Assembly: GCF_954871325.1 (NCBI RefSeq)
Contig: NC_088777.1
Span: forward strand, 50,975,974 to 51,039,973
Reading direction: 5' to 3'
Source of the DNA: Gordionus sp. m RMFG-2023
Taxonomy: Eukaryota > Nematomorpha > Gordioida > Chordodea > Parachordodidae
Length of the DNA stretch: 64,000 nt
Under the pieces are notes generated by a model, which saw only the letters and a program-made list of their open reading frames with translations, was not told where the DNA came from and made no database searches. A program made the translations under genes and the position numbers. Each line of letters starts with the position of its first letter. Within the stretch, counting starts at the first letter, position 1. Below are positions 23,250 to 35,700 of this stretch, in pieces.

Positions 23250-23254
23250 ATAAG

Positions 23255-26200
23255 TCTTAAATTAAAATTTTTTTTTTATTTCTTAGCAATTGATTAACTA
23301 ATTCTGAACGTTTCATATGTAATTCTAATAAAGAAAAAACCTTAAAAAGATTGCTTAGCTAATTATTCAATACTAATTAATTCAAATTTTAAAATATACA
23401 AGTTAAATAATTTATTTTTTAAAATATAATATTAACTGGAGCCATTACTTTTGATGTCATAATAAATTTCATTAGAATTTTAATTCATAACCTCAACACT
23501 GATAGAACTGCTAAAGTAAAACAAAATCTCTTCCCAATAGTCTCTTACCATTTTTTCTATGCCCGAATAGTACAGTTTTTCTATTTTTTTTAAAAAAATG
23601 GCATTAAATTTGTTATAAAATTTTCTCCTTCTCATCAATATCTGTTCTGTAATCTCTAACGAATTTTACTTATAAAAAAATTTGTTTTTCAATTATAATG
23701 AAATATACCTTTTATCTTATCTAATTCTAAATAGATGTAATAATGATCCAAATTTAGAATAAATTCATTTTTATAAATAAATTTACCAGTTTCATTCAAT
23801 CCTACAGCTTAATGAATTTATGGTAATTTTGTTTAAAAATATATATAGTTTTTATTAGATTAATGGCTAATATTTTATTGAAGGTTTCTAAGACCACTTA
23901 TTGCAGGCCCTTGAGTATGTTAAATTTTTTTTAAGATATTTTTTTTTCAAGTTTATGATACATTGTATATTTTATTTTGGTAGTTGGAACCGGGGGGGGG
24001 GGGTGGATATATGATAAATTTATTTATTCACTTAAAATGATATTTAAGGAAACAGGCAAATTTTCGAAGAGGTGTAACGTCCCCATATCCTCCCAATTCG
24101 TTCTTGAGTCTATATCCTTAAATATTTTGGTTTCTTGATAAAATGGGCTTTGCAATGTTATTTTATAACAAATTAAATATGTTGAATCTTAAGGCTAATA
24201 TTTTTATGTGCATTATTGAAAATTATTTACATACATACACATAAAGTCATAGAGCTAGAAATTTTCTAAAGATGGAAGGAGGAACTATTAGGTGGGTTTT
24301 TTCCTGCTAATTTTTATTGGAGGTCATTAGGTTTACTTATTGAAGTCGTTGAATATGTCATATTTTCATAAAAGTTTCACTTCATTAAGAAATTTGAAAT
24401 AATCAGCTTAAAATAATATTTATTATTATATGGAAAGATATATTTCCACCCCTCTTTCGGCTATGACTATGACATTAAATGTTATTTTTAGAGGTAAATA
24501 ATACTTATTATCTATATAAATGAAGAATATTTATTACTCTTTGCTACTTCTTTCATATCTGAAACTAATTATTTATAAAAGTGATAAAATTTATTTTGAT
24601 GATATTTATATTTCAATCAAATTAATGATAAAAAACTATTTAAAAAATCCGTAATAAATTTAAAAAAATAAATATTATAATACATAATTTCACCTATGTT
24701 TAATCTGAGAGCAATCTTATTAAACCTTGTATATTTTATCAGTTAGTATTTAACTTCAGATTTTAGTTATTATGTCTTATAAAAACTTAATTTAAAGTTA
24801 TTATTAAGTTTTAGAAATTTTTTCAATTTGAAAGTAAATTGTTGTTAAAATATTTTTATTTTGAAAAATTTGGTATATTTTTATCTTTTAATTTGCCACA
24901 AACAAGATATTTTAAAAAATTAATTCAGTAGTCATATTTAATTTAACATTTTAAACATTCATATAATATTTCAAAAAGGAGAATTAAAAACTATAATTCT
25001 ATAAAAATAAGTGAAAGACTTCAATTTGCCTGAAGTAAATAAAATTGAGATTTTTATTTTTGCCTTATTTTTCCTGGTTATGACTTTTCATGTATACTAG
25101 CTAATTACTGAGTCTTAGCTTATTCTTGTTCTCTAAAAGATTAATTTATTTAACGAATTATTATTTACTTTATTTTATTTTCACATAAAATATATTTTCA
25201 GACATCAATTGATTACATATATTTTAAAATTGGAAATATATAAAATATTTTAAAATTTATTCTACGAAAAATAATAATAATCGAAAATTTTATAAAAATA
25301 TTATAATTATAATTCTTAGAAATAAAATTGATCATCGAAAATGAAATATAAAGTGACATCTATTTTTAGATGAATAATAATTAAATAATTCCTGAAACAT
25401 GATATAGATTATGCATTTTATCTTTAAATATATTACTAATGTTATAATTCTTATATTTAATTTATTGAACTTGTTTAAAAAATTAATTTTGAATTTGTTA
25501 TTATATACATCTTAGAGTTTTGAATTAATAACGTTGATTAAAATGTTGTTGATACATTATACATAATTTATTATTAAAAGTTGTATTCGATGTCATATCA
25601 TCGATTAAAAATATTCATCAAATTTCATGTAAAATATCATATTAGCAAATATTTTTGAAATAGGCCTAAAATATTTATTTTCTGACCATACATAAATGAG
25701 AGTTAGTAGAATCATTGATACAATTTTTGTTAGACTAAAGATATATTAAAGTATTTAAAGCTTTAAAAAATTTATGTTATAATAAATTTATTATATAAAT
25801 ATAAAAATTATCCCAAATTAATACAAATAGTATGGAGACGATAATATTTTTAAGGTGTAGATGCTTAAAATATGGAAAATTTTTTAAAAGATCTTATAAG
25901 GCTCAATTTTTGGCTTTTACTTTAACTTATGCTCTTTAATTTTCAGATGCCAATTAGCTCTGGCATAGCTTTTAATTAATATTTAGAAGAAAATACAGAC
26001 AATTTGTGCTGTCAATACCTAATACTATGATGGTAATGAATATTAAAATAATTGACTAATAACGGGATCAATATCTGTTTATTATAATTTAACAAAAAAT
26101 AATGCTTAAATCTAAAATGATTATTCTAAAAATGATCAAAAATAATGACAAGGACAATGATACTGGAGGTTTTAGGAAATGTTAGAATGTATAATTGACC

Positions 26201-26940
26201 ACTGAAATTTGAAATACTGATTTAGACATATTTTAGGATTGGATTCAGATTAAGAATAATTTATGTAGGGCTAAAAAAAATTACAACAAATATTTTAAAT
26301 CAACAGTTAAAAATAATTGGATATTGAGGTCTAAAAAATCAAAAAAATTTAAATCCAGCTTATCATTAGAGCAAATTTTAAAAATAGCTTAGCAAAAAAT
26401 CGAAAACTGAAAATATTTATTCTTCATTTTAATTATGCATTATATTATTTAAATAATCATTAAAACATATTTGAGAATTTTAATGAAGGTTCTTTATCTA
26501 ATTATTCTTTTTACTATAAAAAAGTGGAAAAAAAATAAATATTAAATGCTTCACACCTTTTTTAAAAAAAGTTTCTTTATTATTTAAAATTAATTTTATA
26601 ATTGACAATCCAAGGAAGGAAGAATAGGAAGGAAATGTAACATTTAATATTTTTTGTACTAAGTGCCACAAACTAGGCTGGCTTTATATTTTTTTCGTGA
26701 TGCTTTATACTAGTCTTGTATAGTTATACGTTTACACTCGCTTCTATTTTCCAATTTTAATTATTTATTAAAATATAATCAAAATAATTTTGAATTGATT
26801 AAATGTTATCCCTATAAATCTGGTTGTAAATTGATTACAAATTTTTAAAAAAATTTGGAGCAAGTGATATCTTAAAAAAATATATTTAAAAAAAATTCTT
26901 ATCGGGCTATTAATAAAACTAGATAAACTTCTACAAGCAG
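23255..26940. other. AT-rich arm A sequence, no gene seen
   Basis: Collinear with arm B from about 53.5 kb to 57.75 kb. It contains an ancestral tandem repeat of about 0.4 kb (listed separately) and a poly-G run at about 23992-24003 that arm B lacks. The LINE copy at 54.93-56.21 kb of arm B is absent here. No exon or RNA gene is recognised. Confidence 0.55.
23861..24500. repeat. two-unit tandem repeat, about 450 bp per unit
   Basis: The first unit starts TAATGGCTAATATTTTATTG and continues ...CCACTTATTGCAGGCCCTTGAG. A second related unit starts near 24308 with ...ATTGGAGGTCATTAGGTTTAC. Each also carries an AAAATGATATTTA / AAAATAATATTTA stretch. The same two-unit layout is seen in arm B at about 53964-54680, so the tandem array predates the segmental duplication. 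Confidence 0.55.
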
Positions 26941-27118
26941 GACCAAAACTCTGGAGGGATAAAATTTAAGGCATTGCATTTTGCTTTTTTGACCATTTAT
27001 GTTGTACTACATTTAAGATAATAATTATTTATATTATTTACATTTTTTTTTGTTTTTTTTCTCTTTAGCTTTCACCCTTTCGGTGTTAAGCTCCTTCAAC
27101 ATCTCTTTCCACTTTATG

Positions 27119-27391
27119 TTATTCATACAATCTCTTATCTAATTTATACTTCTTATTGGCTCTAACTTTATGGCCCCATTGAAGTTTTGGCTTTCCTCTT
27201 TTACGTTTGTACATCACTTCCAAACTCTCAACCTTATTTCCTATGTAGTTCATAGGCCTTCTCATTGTGTGCCCATACCACCTTACCATTAACTTAGTCT
27301 TAATGGGCACTACCTTTAAATTACTTAGTATTCTTGTACTGCGCACTTTATCCTTTCTTGTTACCCTAGCAATCATCCTCAGCATTCTCAT
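27119..27391 (-). pseudogene. RTE LINE, C-terminal segment
   Basis: 90 residues with RMLRMIARVTRKDKVRS, LKVVPIKTKLMVRWYGHTMR and RKRGKPKLQWGHKV, the strongly conserved ending of RTE-type ORF2 proteins. A frameshift near the end puts the final KWKEMLKELN-like residues in another frame before the A-rich tail. It is separated from the upstream thumb segment by a short disrupted region. Confidence 0.9.
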
Positions 27392-27446
27392 CTCTATAGT
27401 TTGTACACTTCTCCCGTCTAATTCTTTGGTTGGCCGTGTTTCCGAA

Positions 27447-27644
27447 CTATATAGAATAAGTTGGTTGTACTATGGAACTGTAAATTTTTCCCTTTAATTT
27501 GTGTGGAATTCTTTTGTCAAATAGCACTCCAGATAAAGATCTCCACTTCAACCACACTTGATTTATTTTACTCTTTATCTCTTTTTCGATTGTGACATTT
27601 GTTTGTATAGTAGAGCCCAAATATTTGCAGCTTTCAATTGTCAA
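27447..27644 (-). pseudogene. RTE LINE, RT thumb segment
   Basis: About 65 residues: an ESCKYLGSTIQTNV block, a helical KSKINQVWLKWRSLSGVLFD block and RIPHKLKGKIYSSIVQPT. RTE-clade LINEs show this series after the RT palm. The frame opens at a TTG that is not a true start. Upstream residues (27650-27760) lie in a neighbouring frame and end in a stop after GEGDGEY-like sequence, so the copy is dead. Confidence 0.85.
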
Positions 27645-27713
27645 TATCCGCCATTAATTTATATCAATACTCTCCATCTCCTTCTATCACCATATACACC
27701 ATCTTTTCTCTAT

Positions 27714-27778
27714 TTACTTTTAGTCCGTGCTTTTCTAGGATATTTATCCAACTCTGTTGGATAACGGACTAAAAGTAA
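27714..27778. repeat. 15-bp perfect inverted repeat at the LINE 5' junction
   Basis: TTACTTTTAGTCCGT (27714-27728, inside the LINE) is repeated as its exact complement ACGGACTAAAAGTAA (27764-27778), just beyond the truncated 5' end, with a 35-bp loop. Confidence 0.8.
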
Positions 27779-27779
27779 T

Positions 27780-29165
27780 AAAAAAAGGAGTATAAACCTT
27801 AATATTATAAAAAAATATCCAAAGTATTACATAAATTACGCTTTAAAATTACATAAATTATAATTAATATTACCTAGTTCATATTCTAATATATATCTTG
27901 ACCATAAAAATGTCGTAAAATCAACTGGGCAAATTCAATCGATTAATGCAATTTCTAAATCAATACATGAAAAAAATTTAATCTTTCCTCCTCTAATTCC
28001 CCACTCCCCCCCTCCTCGAAACATTCATAGTTTTGGCCCTGCTTGCAGATCTCTCGGACATTTATCTAGTTATTAATAATAGATATCTGAATGTATAATA
28101 TATATATATATAATAATATACAAGTGGTAATTTAAATTATCATACTTGAACCAAGTAAGCCTTTTTTATTTTTAGAATACAAATGCACATCAAATTAAAA
28201 TATTATGCAACTATTTATAAAGATTATATTCCAATATAATGACTACAAAATTTACTATGGGTCTTTTAGACACATGGATATGAAACAATTTTTAAAATAT
28301 ACTTATCGTTTTTATTTATATTAAAAATAGGCAGAGTTGCTTCTTTTTTTTAAAAAAAAAATTTTTATACTTCTAAGAATAAAAATAATTTTCAGGTCTA
28401 TTAGACCCATGTTTAAATTATCTCTTCATTTTAGAAAAAAAAATATTATATATTTATCAAAATAATTTAAAAATTTTCTATTAAGCCCAATTCCGATAAA
28501 TTTTCTTTAGAGGGATTTTTAAAAAAAAATAAATTTATTATAATGGAGGATGAAGTCAAATAAGGATATTTTGATTTTGATTATAACCTAGCCTAATAAA
28601 ATAGGTAAAGTAAAATAATGGCCATATTTGGAAGAGATTTGTCATGATTAATTTTCAGAAATTTTTTTGTCAAAATATGATTATTCACATGGCCTAAAGC
28701 GAGAAAGTAAAAGTAAAATAATTAGCTTCCAATTTCTATAAATCAAAATAACCAAGAATATGTTGTCCATTATCAAAAACCCATGACAAATTAATTTTTT
28801 ATCTTTAAGTTTTGCCGCCCTAAAATTTGTAAACTCCATTATCTTGGAGCACCTTCTTCAAACTAAACAAATTTATGGGGAGTTTGGTTGATTCTCCCCA
28901 TGCCACAATTTAATTGAGTACCTTATTTTGAAAGATAATATTTTTTAAGGCTTATTTTAGGAGTTTATATAATATACAAATATAAAATAATAAAATATTA
29001 TACGAATCAATAAAAAGTAAATTTCTTCAAGAAGAAATTTGTAAAAGAATATTTTAGGCAAAAATTGGCTGTTTTTGGATATGACTATAAGTGTAAATAT
29101 AAATTAATCTTTGTATTTTTAGATCCTTTTTTATTTCAATTAGGGCTAAAGTATTACCGTTGTTA
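27780..29165. other. AT-rich arm A sequence
   Basis: Collinear with arm B 57.78-59.70 kb. Arm B carries an extra 0.74 kb (58.35-59.09 kb). Conserved blocks include 27,980-28,110 and 28,740-28,940. No gene is recognised on either strand; weak frames in the second block are not shared between the arms. Confidence 0.55.
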
Positions 29166-29169
29166 TTAG

Positions 29170-29780
29170 ATCATAAAGAATTTCCCGAGTATCTATGGAA
29201 TTCTAGTCATTCTTAGTCACTCTGCATGAGATAGGTTAATGGGCTTAACGTGGTTAGATATTTGAGTGGCTTAACATTTATTTATAGCATGATATATATA
29301 TAACCAGTTCAGATCGTGTGTTTCTTTTGAATCTACTATAATATTACATTTGACACACGCATGAGGATGGACGGTGTGATACCCCTTATATCTAATTTTA
29401 ACTCTTATATGTTACCTGATAAAAGGTTAGTAAAGGGTTGACTAGGATATGCTTCTAGTCATTTGTGACCACCAAATCTGTCATCTGAGGAGAAAAGAGA
29501 GTTGAAAAGCTGAATATATGTAAAAATATAACAATTCAAAGGATGATAATTAAGAATGGGTATTTATGTGCCAGTAAATGGATAAGATTTGTTCCGAGTT
29601 AAAAAAAGGTCCTAAAAAATTTATCTAAAAATTTTTCTGTCTTGAACTTAAAATAGCTAATGATATGGTGCAACTATTTTGGGTCCAACTATATTAGGTA
29701 GTAGACGTTTGTTTAAATAGCAAAATTCTGTTTTATTTATTTTGGGTGAGAGGCCTGAAGAATTATAATTTGTTTCCAAA
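29170..29780 (-). mobile_element. degenerate REL-LINE fragment, arm A only
   Basis: Minus-strand translation gives HPHACVKCNIIVDSKETH, aligned to the CIKC-xx-DSKGRH zinc knuckle of the 5.1-kb copy. Upstream is GGHKWLEAYPSQP, aligned to GYEWLEALPSRN. DNA similarity extends from the REL core region to the RT thumb (the AGGCCT / GTAAGGCC region near 29750). It is a diverged, heavily decayed relative rather than a recent copy of the 5.1-kb element. In arm B the flanks join without it near 59.9-60.45 kb. Confidence 0.65.
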
Positions 29781-29784
29781 TAAT

Positions 29785-32720
29785 TACATATAAATTATAA
29801 AAATAATAAAAATATCAGAGTTTAAAAAATCTTATAAATTTTTTTTGAATGAATCTTTGAAAATTATTTTTATATATGTCGTATTTTTTAAATGGATTAT
29901 AACTATCCGGGATTATCATGGGATTTAAAGAGATCCCTTTAAAAATTCAATTTTTTAAAGGATAAACAACTATGCGATATTGTCACGTTTACCATGATAT
30001 AGAATTTAAAAAGCGTTTTACGCGCGTTTTATTTTTTTTAAAATTATTTGTTATTTATTATTTTCAAGTTTTTTGGCCTTATGAAGTAAGATATGAAAAG
30101 CGGCAAAATATCCTAGGCGAAAACTATAGGCAAAATAGACTTCTCACAAATTAAAAATTTTTTTTCAGAAAATTGTGTACTTGACCAATATTATAGCCCA
30201 TTTTAGATTTAAATATATTATTATGATGTTATAAAATGATTACTATAAAGTTTTAAATAAAAGGGTTTTTGAGAAAATAAATTTATAATAAAATAATCAC
30301 CGGTTCCAACAAATATGATAAATTTTTAGAGAACAATTAGTAATAATAAATAATTTATAATATAAAAAATTAATAAATAAATGAATAGATATTTTATTTA
30401 GCGACATGTTTCGGAATCTTCCGAAGAAGCGGATATAGTTCAGTGAAACAAAATGATTTTATTTCTTGTCCAGAGGAAATTATACATATATATTTTATAT
30501 TTATGTGAAATCTATAATTTATTATCAATTGCGCTATATTAAAATTCTGATATTATATTTAAATTTATTTATTATGTCGTGAGTGGCCTATATCATTTAT
30601 CTCAATTACATTGTCAAGATAAAGATAACACTGGCTCGAATGGTCATTATTTGAAAGTTTTACAATATATCATAATCATACATTTCAATTTTATAAAATG
30701 ATTAATAATAATAGGCAAGATAAAATAAATATAAAAAAAACTTTACTATTACCTTGTTTATTCCAAGATTTAACTATTTATTATAAATTATATAATTAAA
30801 AGATAAAAATTTATTTGGATAATAGATTTATTATTTTGAGTAAATTTACCAAGCTTATAAATATTTTCTAGAATATTTTAGAAATATCAATAAATATTAT
30901 AATTTTTCTGTATTCATTTCATATGGAATCGTCGAAACATATTTTTAAACATAATAATTAATTTAATTAATTTTTAATTAATAGAAAGTTTTTTTTCAGG
31001 TAAACAACTTTTGCTTAAAATTATTTTGTGATATATCTTAGAAAAGTATAAATATTATGTAATATTGGAATTCAGAAATTATAAGATAAATTTTGGGTAC
31101 CCACATATGGTGTTTGATTAAAGGGCCCCATCTCATTTTATCTCAGCTATTCAATGGTTGCGTTCGATCAAATAATGAAGGATAATCGATTTATTTTAGT
31201 CTAGTATTTTAAACAGGCAAATTATATACCCGTCTAATATAAATGAATATTGTAAATTTTATAAATTATTTATTGCACTTAAAGCTCTTTATCAACAAAT
31301 TATTCACAATAATTATTTAAAATAAAGATCTTTATATTAATTATCTAAGGTTTTATGGTAAATATAATGACTGTTGGTAAGTTAATCGGAAATATGATTC
31401 CCCATTAGTAAACTCCTTATTAACTTATTATATATATTTTATATAAATGTTGTATATAACAGTTTAATACAAAAATGTGATATCTTTTTCTACCTTAAAG
31501 TTGATTAAGACAAAGGATGCAACAGGTTGTGAAAATTTGAGTTCAATTAATCTCGATTTATTTTGTAAAAAAATACAAGAGAATTTTATAGGAATAATAT
31601 ATATAGAAAGTCTCTCTGCTGAAAGCATTATAAATGACATTTTAAAACAAGTAAATGATTCAAAGATTAATTTATAATATATTAAGTCAAACATATAATG
31701 GTGCAAATAATAGAAATGGAGGAGTATAAACTTTATTCCAGAAAATATAAAAAAGGGTGTCTTATATATAATCAATATTCCTTTAATTTTTATTTTTTTA
31801 ATTAAGCAAACGCATTATAATTTTTTAGGAGTTTAAACATATTATATAAATATATAGGCCATACTCTTAAAAAATTTTATGCCATTAGGTGAACTCTGCT
31901 CATTTCTAAATAAAGTATTATTCGAAATAATTTTGAGGCTCTGAAATATTATTTACTTTTCTGATAAAACTTAAATCAGACGTTTCCCATGATTCAATAG
32001 AAGTCACTTGTCTTTTTTCTCAATGCATAAACATATATTATTAACTGGCTGGTTTAATTCATATATATTAATAAGAAATGTTTCAATAAATAATAATCTT
32101 CGGTAAGTAGATTAAAATATTTTGTTGACAACCACAATTAATATATTAAAAAATGAAAGATTAAAAAATTCATTCAACGATAAAGATTAAGGCTTAATAT
32201 TTTATATTAAAATTTAATTTGATAAGGACCTGACGATATTATAAAATTGCAATAGTGAGTATGGCCAATAAGTAGGAAATTGATTATATATATATTTAAA
32301 AAATTATGTTCTGGCCATGTGTTGCCGTTATGTATATCAGCGGTACATTAGCGCGGTTTTCTTAAACTGAGACAATTTTGACGTTATCAAAAATATTGGG
32401 ACGATCTGTTGGTACAGGTCTAAATATTCCTCTTTTTTATACTTTCATTGTCATCATTATATTTGTGGTCAAAAATATTTCATCTCCCAAATGTTATAAA
32501 CAATAAAATGGTCCTTGAAATCCTGTTCTCCCTTACATGGCCATAAGGTCACTAGATCCAATTTATATAATTTATTCTCGATATAATAATAATTCATCAC
32601 ATTATCATCCTTTTAAGATATATTAAAATTCGTCTTCTTTAAAGGTCTATTATCGTAGTAACCATAGTCTATACTTTTTCTCTACAACGTTTTATATATT
32701 CCTCCTCATCTATAATTTAA
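29785..32720. other. AT-rich arm A sequence near its right edge
   Basis: Collinear with arm B 60.45-62.66 kb, with good blocks at 30,830-30,940, 31,300-31,400 and 31,460-31,680. Homology fades after about 32.7 kb. A small palindrome TTCGGAATCTTCCGAA lies near 30,410. No complete gene is seen. Confidence 0.55.
31464..31677 (+). CDS. possible decayed exon, frame shared by both arms
   Basis: About 70 codons are open here, with LKLIKTKDATGCENLSSINL, then FIGIIYIESLSAESIINDIL, and a stop at the end. The homologous stretch at 61705-61905 in arm B aligns in the same frame with only 6-base and 9-base indels, although arm B has three in-frame stops. Elsewhere in the duplication indels are of all sizes, so this may have been coding when the duplication formed. 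I do not recognise the product. A relic of a reverse transcriptase N-terminal block is one possibility but is not demonstrated. Confidence 0.3.
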
Positions 32721-35700
32721 TTTATTCACATCAAGAATTTATTAAACCTTTAATGTGGGCAGCTACTATAGGGTATCGATATCATTATTATTATTATCTT
32801 CTTCATTTTACAAAAACTATTGTTGCTATCTCACAGCATAATATTGTCATTTATTTATACCCGGATAACTCTTTTCAACCAAAATAAAATTCTTTAATAT
32901 GAGCTTTCAAATAAACATCAAATAAACATCATTATCCATTATTTCCATAACCAATTTTTATTTCTTCCAAAAAAAAAATTGACACCCCAAAATTTAATAT
33001 CATATCTAATTTTAATAGTCATTAAATTTTTATTAAATTCTTCCTATTCATGTGATATAATCCTTTATATTTTGACACCAATCCCTCAATAGGGATTTTT
33101 AATCAGTTGTTATTATCATTTATTTAAATCTTATTTATAATATTTTCAACCAATTATATAATTTTCCCGAATTATTTATTCAAATCCCAATCTGATATTT
33201 TTATTATATCATTATTGAAATTTGTTAAACGGCTACATGAAGTCGATATTCCGTGACTACAATCGAGTTTCTAGTCATATTGAGTTCGACTTGAAGCAGT
33301 TCAAATAAGTTTTATGAGCTAGCCGACTAATGAGTGACTATCGTGAGTTAATTATTTTTAGAATTTATCTTTCTTGAAATAAATTTTTCACAATAATTAA
33401 TTATATATATTTATTTGATTTGATATAAAATACGATATGAACATTTATTAAATTTTATATGTTTTGTAACTAAATTAGATCTGATTTTTTTCAAGACATT
33501 TTTCTATTGTTATATGCCTAAATTTAGCCAATTTTATAAAATTTATATTTAAAATAATATTTAAAAGAAAAAATTAAAATAACCTTTAAATAAAAAATTA
33601 AGTCAACGATTAAAAAATGACAAAAATACCTTCTTTGAAAATATACTAATTATTTTTTTTTCCCTATAAATATTATTCCAAACCAATCAATTTCTTTCTG
33701 AAAAAGACGTATAACTAGAAAATGTTAGTAAAATATTAGGTGATTCTATTAATATTCAAGGTGGGTAAAGCCATTTCCAACAATTTGTAACCAGAATGTG
33801 ATTGTTTTTACTTCCACATATTTTGAATATTAAACATACCACAGCCTTTACTTATGAAATTTTTGGTATCAATCATCTTGTAAAATGCCTAATTCTTTTA
33901 TTGTATCACATGCTTGTTTAAACTCACAACTAGTAAGATCAATCCCTTATATTTTGGATCCAATAAATACTCAGCAGAATAAGCACTATAAAATAATATT
34001 TTTTATGTTTAAAAAAGAATTAAAATAAATAGATAAGAATTATCGAATTAAAATTAATAAATAAATATTTCCCCAAAGAAAATCCGTTCAAATACAAAGG
34101 TTTGGAATAAAATCTACTAGGATTACGAAATCACATAAATTTACACCCACTACTTTCCTGGCCATTTGGCTAGAGTGTAGAAGATGAGATATTGTATCAT
34201 TGCTTGGTAAGTCTTAATGTTTATGCATTATTTATAATATAAAGAGAGGGAGCATTTTGTTCAACATATTTTTAGCGCAATAAACATGAGCATGATGTAG
34301 CCATAACACAATACTGAGTCTAATGGACAAAGCTCATTCTTTGTAAGTAATAAATTAACTCAAAGGGGTTGATTTAAGAGTTCATAACAATTTCAGGATA
34401 AATATGGTTTGCACAACGTATTAATTAATTTTTGCTATTAACTTAACTTTTTTTTATAATAAATCATATATGGTAGTCATTTTATGGCTAATATTACAAT
34501 ATTTGATTACATAAGAATTGTAAATTCAAAAGAAAAGAATTAAAAACAATTAGGATCAACATGCTGTCTTGTTAAAAATTATATAAATTATTTAGAGAAG
34601 GGATGATACCACCGAGTACTCATAATTTTATATACTAAATAGTTTATCGGGATTATGTTGAAAGAAGCCATAATTGATGAGTTGATTCACAAATGAGTAT
34701 TACCTTAGGTTATAATAACGAATGCTTTTTGTAAAAAATTTGCTGGCATATGGAATGGTTTAATAATATAGGCTAAATAAAAAATTTGCAAATGGTTTTT
34801 TTTTAAATTATTGCAACCTTCTTTTAATTTATTTTTGTAGAATTTTGATTTTCTCTATGGTAACATATATTCAAGTTAAATAAAAATAAATTCCCTTAAA
34901 ATGATTTTATATTTATCGTCTTGGGTTTCAGAAACTATAAAGCGATATACCTCTGAAGTCAAATTATTAATTTTTTTTTATTGGCGAAAATAAACTTTGG
35001 AAAAAATGAAAAATTATTAGTAATATAGGCATGTTCATAGAAAAAAAATCTTCAAAGATTTTTTGAAAAATTATTTTGACCAATATTTTGAGAAAAGATT
35101 CTTTGCAAATCATAAAATTAAAGATTTTAATAATAATTAGGATTTCATTATGAAAGATTTATTAAAATTTTTAAAAGATTACTTATAAAATATTTTTACA
35201 AAAAAAGTGTATTTTTTGGTAAAATTGGATCAAATATTTTTGTGGGCATTTTTAAAAAAATATTTATTTTAAAAAATCTTGAAAAATCATATTTTTTAAG
35301 ATTTTTTACTTTTAAGATTATTTAGAATTTCGGTCAGAATTAATTGGAGCAATATAAATGGAGTTCATGAGTCTCGTGATACTAATTAGCGTTAATTTTT
35401 AAATTTTTAAGATGATATATTGTACAATCATGGTTTTTTATGATATTTGACGATATTGTATATAATATTATTAAAATGCATCTTTACCTTCATTGGGCTC
35501 ATTCTCTTTTTATGCAAATTTAAAAAATGTATAATTAATAATTAGGAAAATACTTCATTCCGATGATTAAAATTATTAAAAAAGTAATCTCCACAGTCAA
35601 ATTTTTTTTAAATCTGTAGAATGGAATATATAGTAATTAAAAATTAAATGGTCATCTTTAGAAAAGTCAAAATTTTACTATATATAATTTTAAGTATCTT

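Larger units (their letters stand above)
27050..27763 (-). mobile_element. 5'-truncated RTE-type LINE fragment
   Basis: The C-terminal end of an RTE-like non-LTR retrotransposon on the minus strand. It starts in the RT thumb (SWINILEKHGLKVNREKMVYM), continues as CKYLGSTIQTNVTIEKEI, WLKWRSLSGVLFDKRIPHK and KGKIYSSIVQPT, then the typical C-terminus RMLRMIARVTRKDKVRS, MVRWYGHTMRRPM and KRKRGKPKLQWG. An A-rich tail of GAAAAAAAACAAAAAAAA type (about 27040-27066) follows. It is broken by frameshifts and stops. Arm B lacks the insertion (its empty site is near 57.76 kb), so it postdates the duplication. The 5' end carries a small fold-back repeat. Confidence 0.9.
7590..32720 (+). repeat. arm A of an ancient direct segmental duplication
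   Basis: Collinear, same-orientation matches link this arm to 43430-62660. Anchors (A to B): 7700 to 43545, 8640 to 43945, 8760 to 44100, 10880 to 45420, 12050 to 47840, 14450 to 49070, 15590 to 50665, 18480 to 51090, 23450 to 53600, 26890 to 57710, 28000 to 57870, 28745 to 59460, 30850 to 61310, 31500 to 61735 and 32350 to 62360. The offset falls from about 35.8 kb to 30.0 kb because arm A holds more insertions. Homology fades near 7.6 kb and 32.7 kb. Identity in good blocks is about 75-85% by eye, with many indels. Confidence 0.85.

Noticed and set aside
27267-27764. Plus-strand frames at 27267-27497 and 27558-27764
   Set aside because: Antisense to the RTE LINE.
29972-30154. 60-codon plus-strand frame
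   Set aside because: No motif and not preserved in arm B.
30405-30430. Heat-shock-element-like palindrome TTCGGAATCTTCCGAA
   Set aside because: The spacing does not fit alternating nGAAn units, the palindrome is degraded in arm B and there is no gene nearby.
33230-33350. CGACT-rich patch that looks like a short gene or repeat
   Set aside because: Only scattered short frames and no inverted or tandem order that held up on inspection.
35030-35330. Possible array of AAAGATTTT repeats
   Set aside because: Irregular spacing and orientation; low-complexity AT sequence rather than a tandem or CRISPR-like array.
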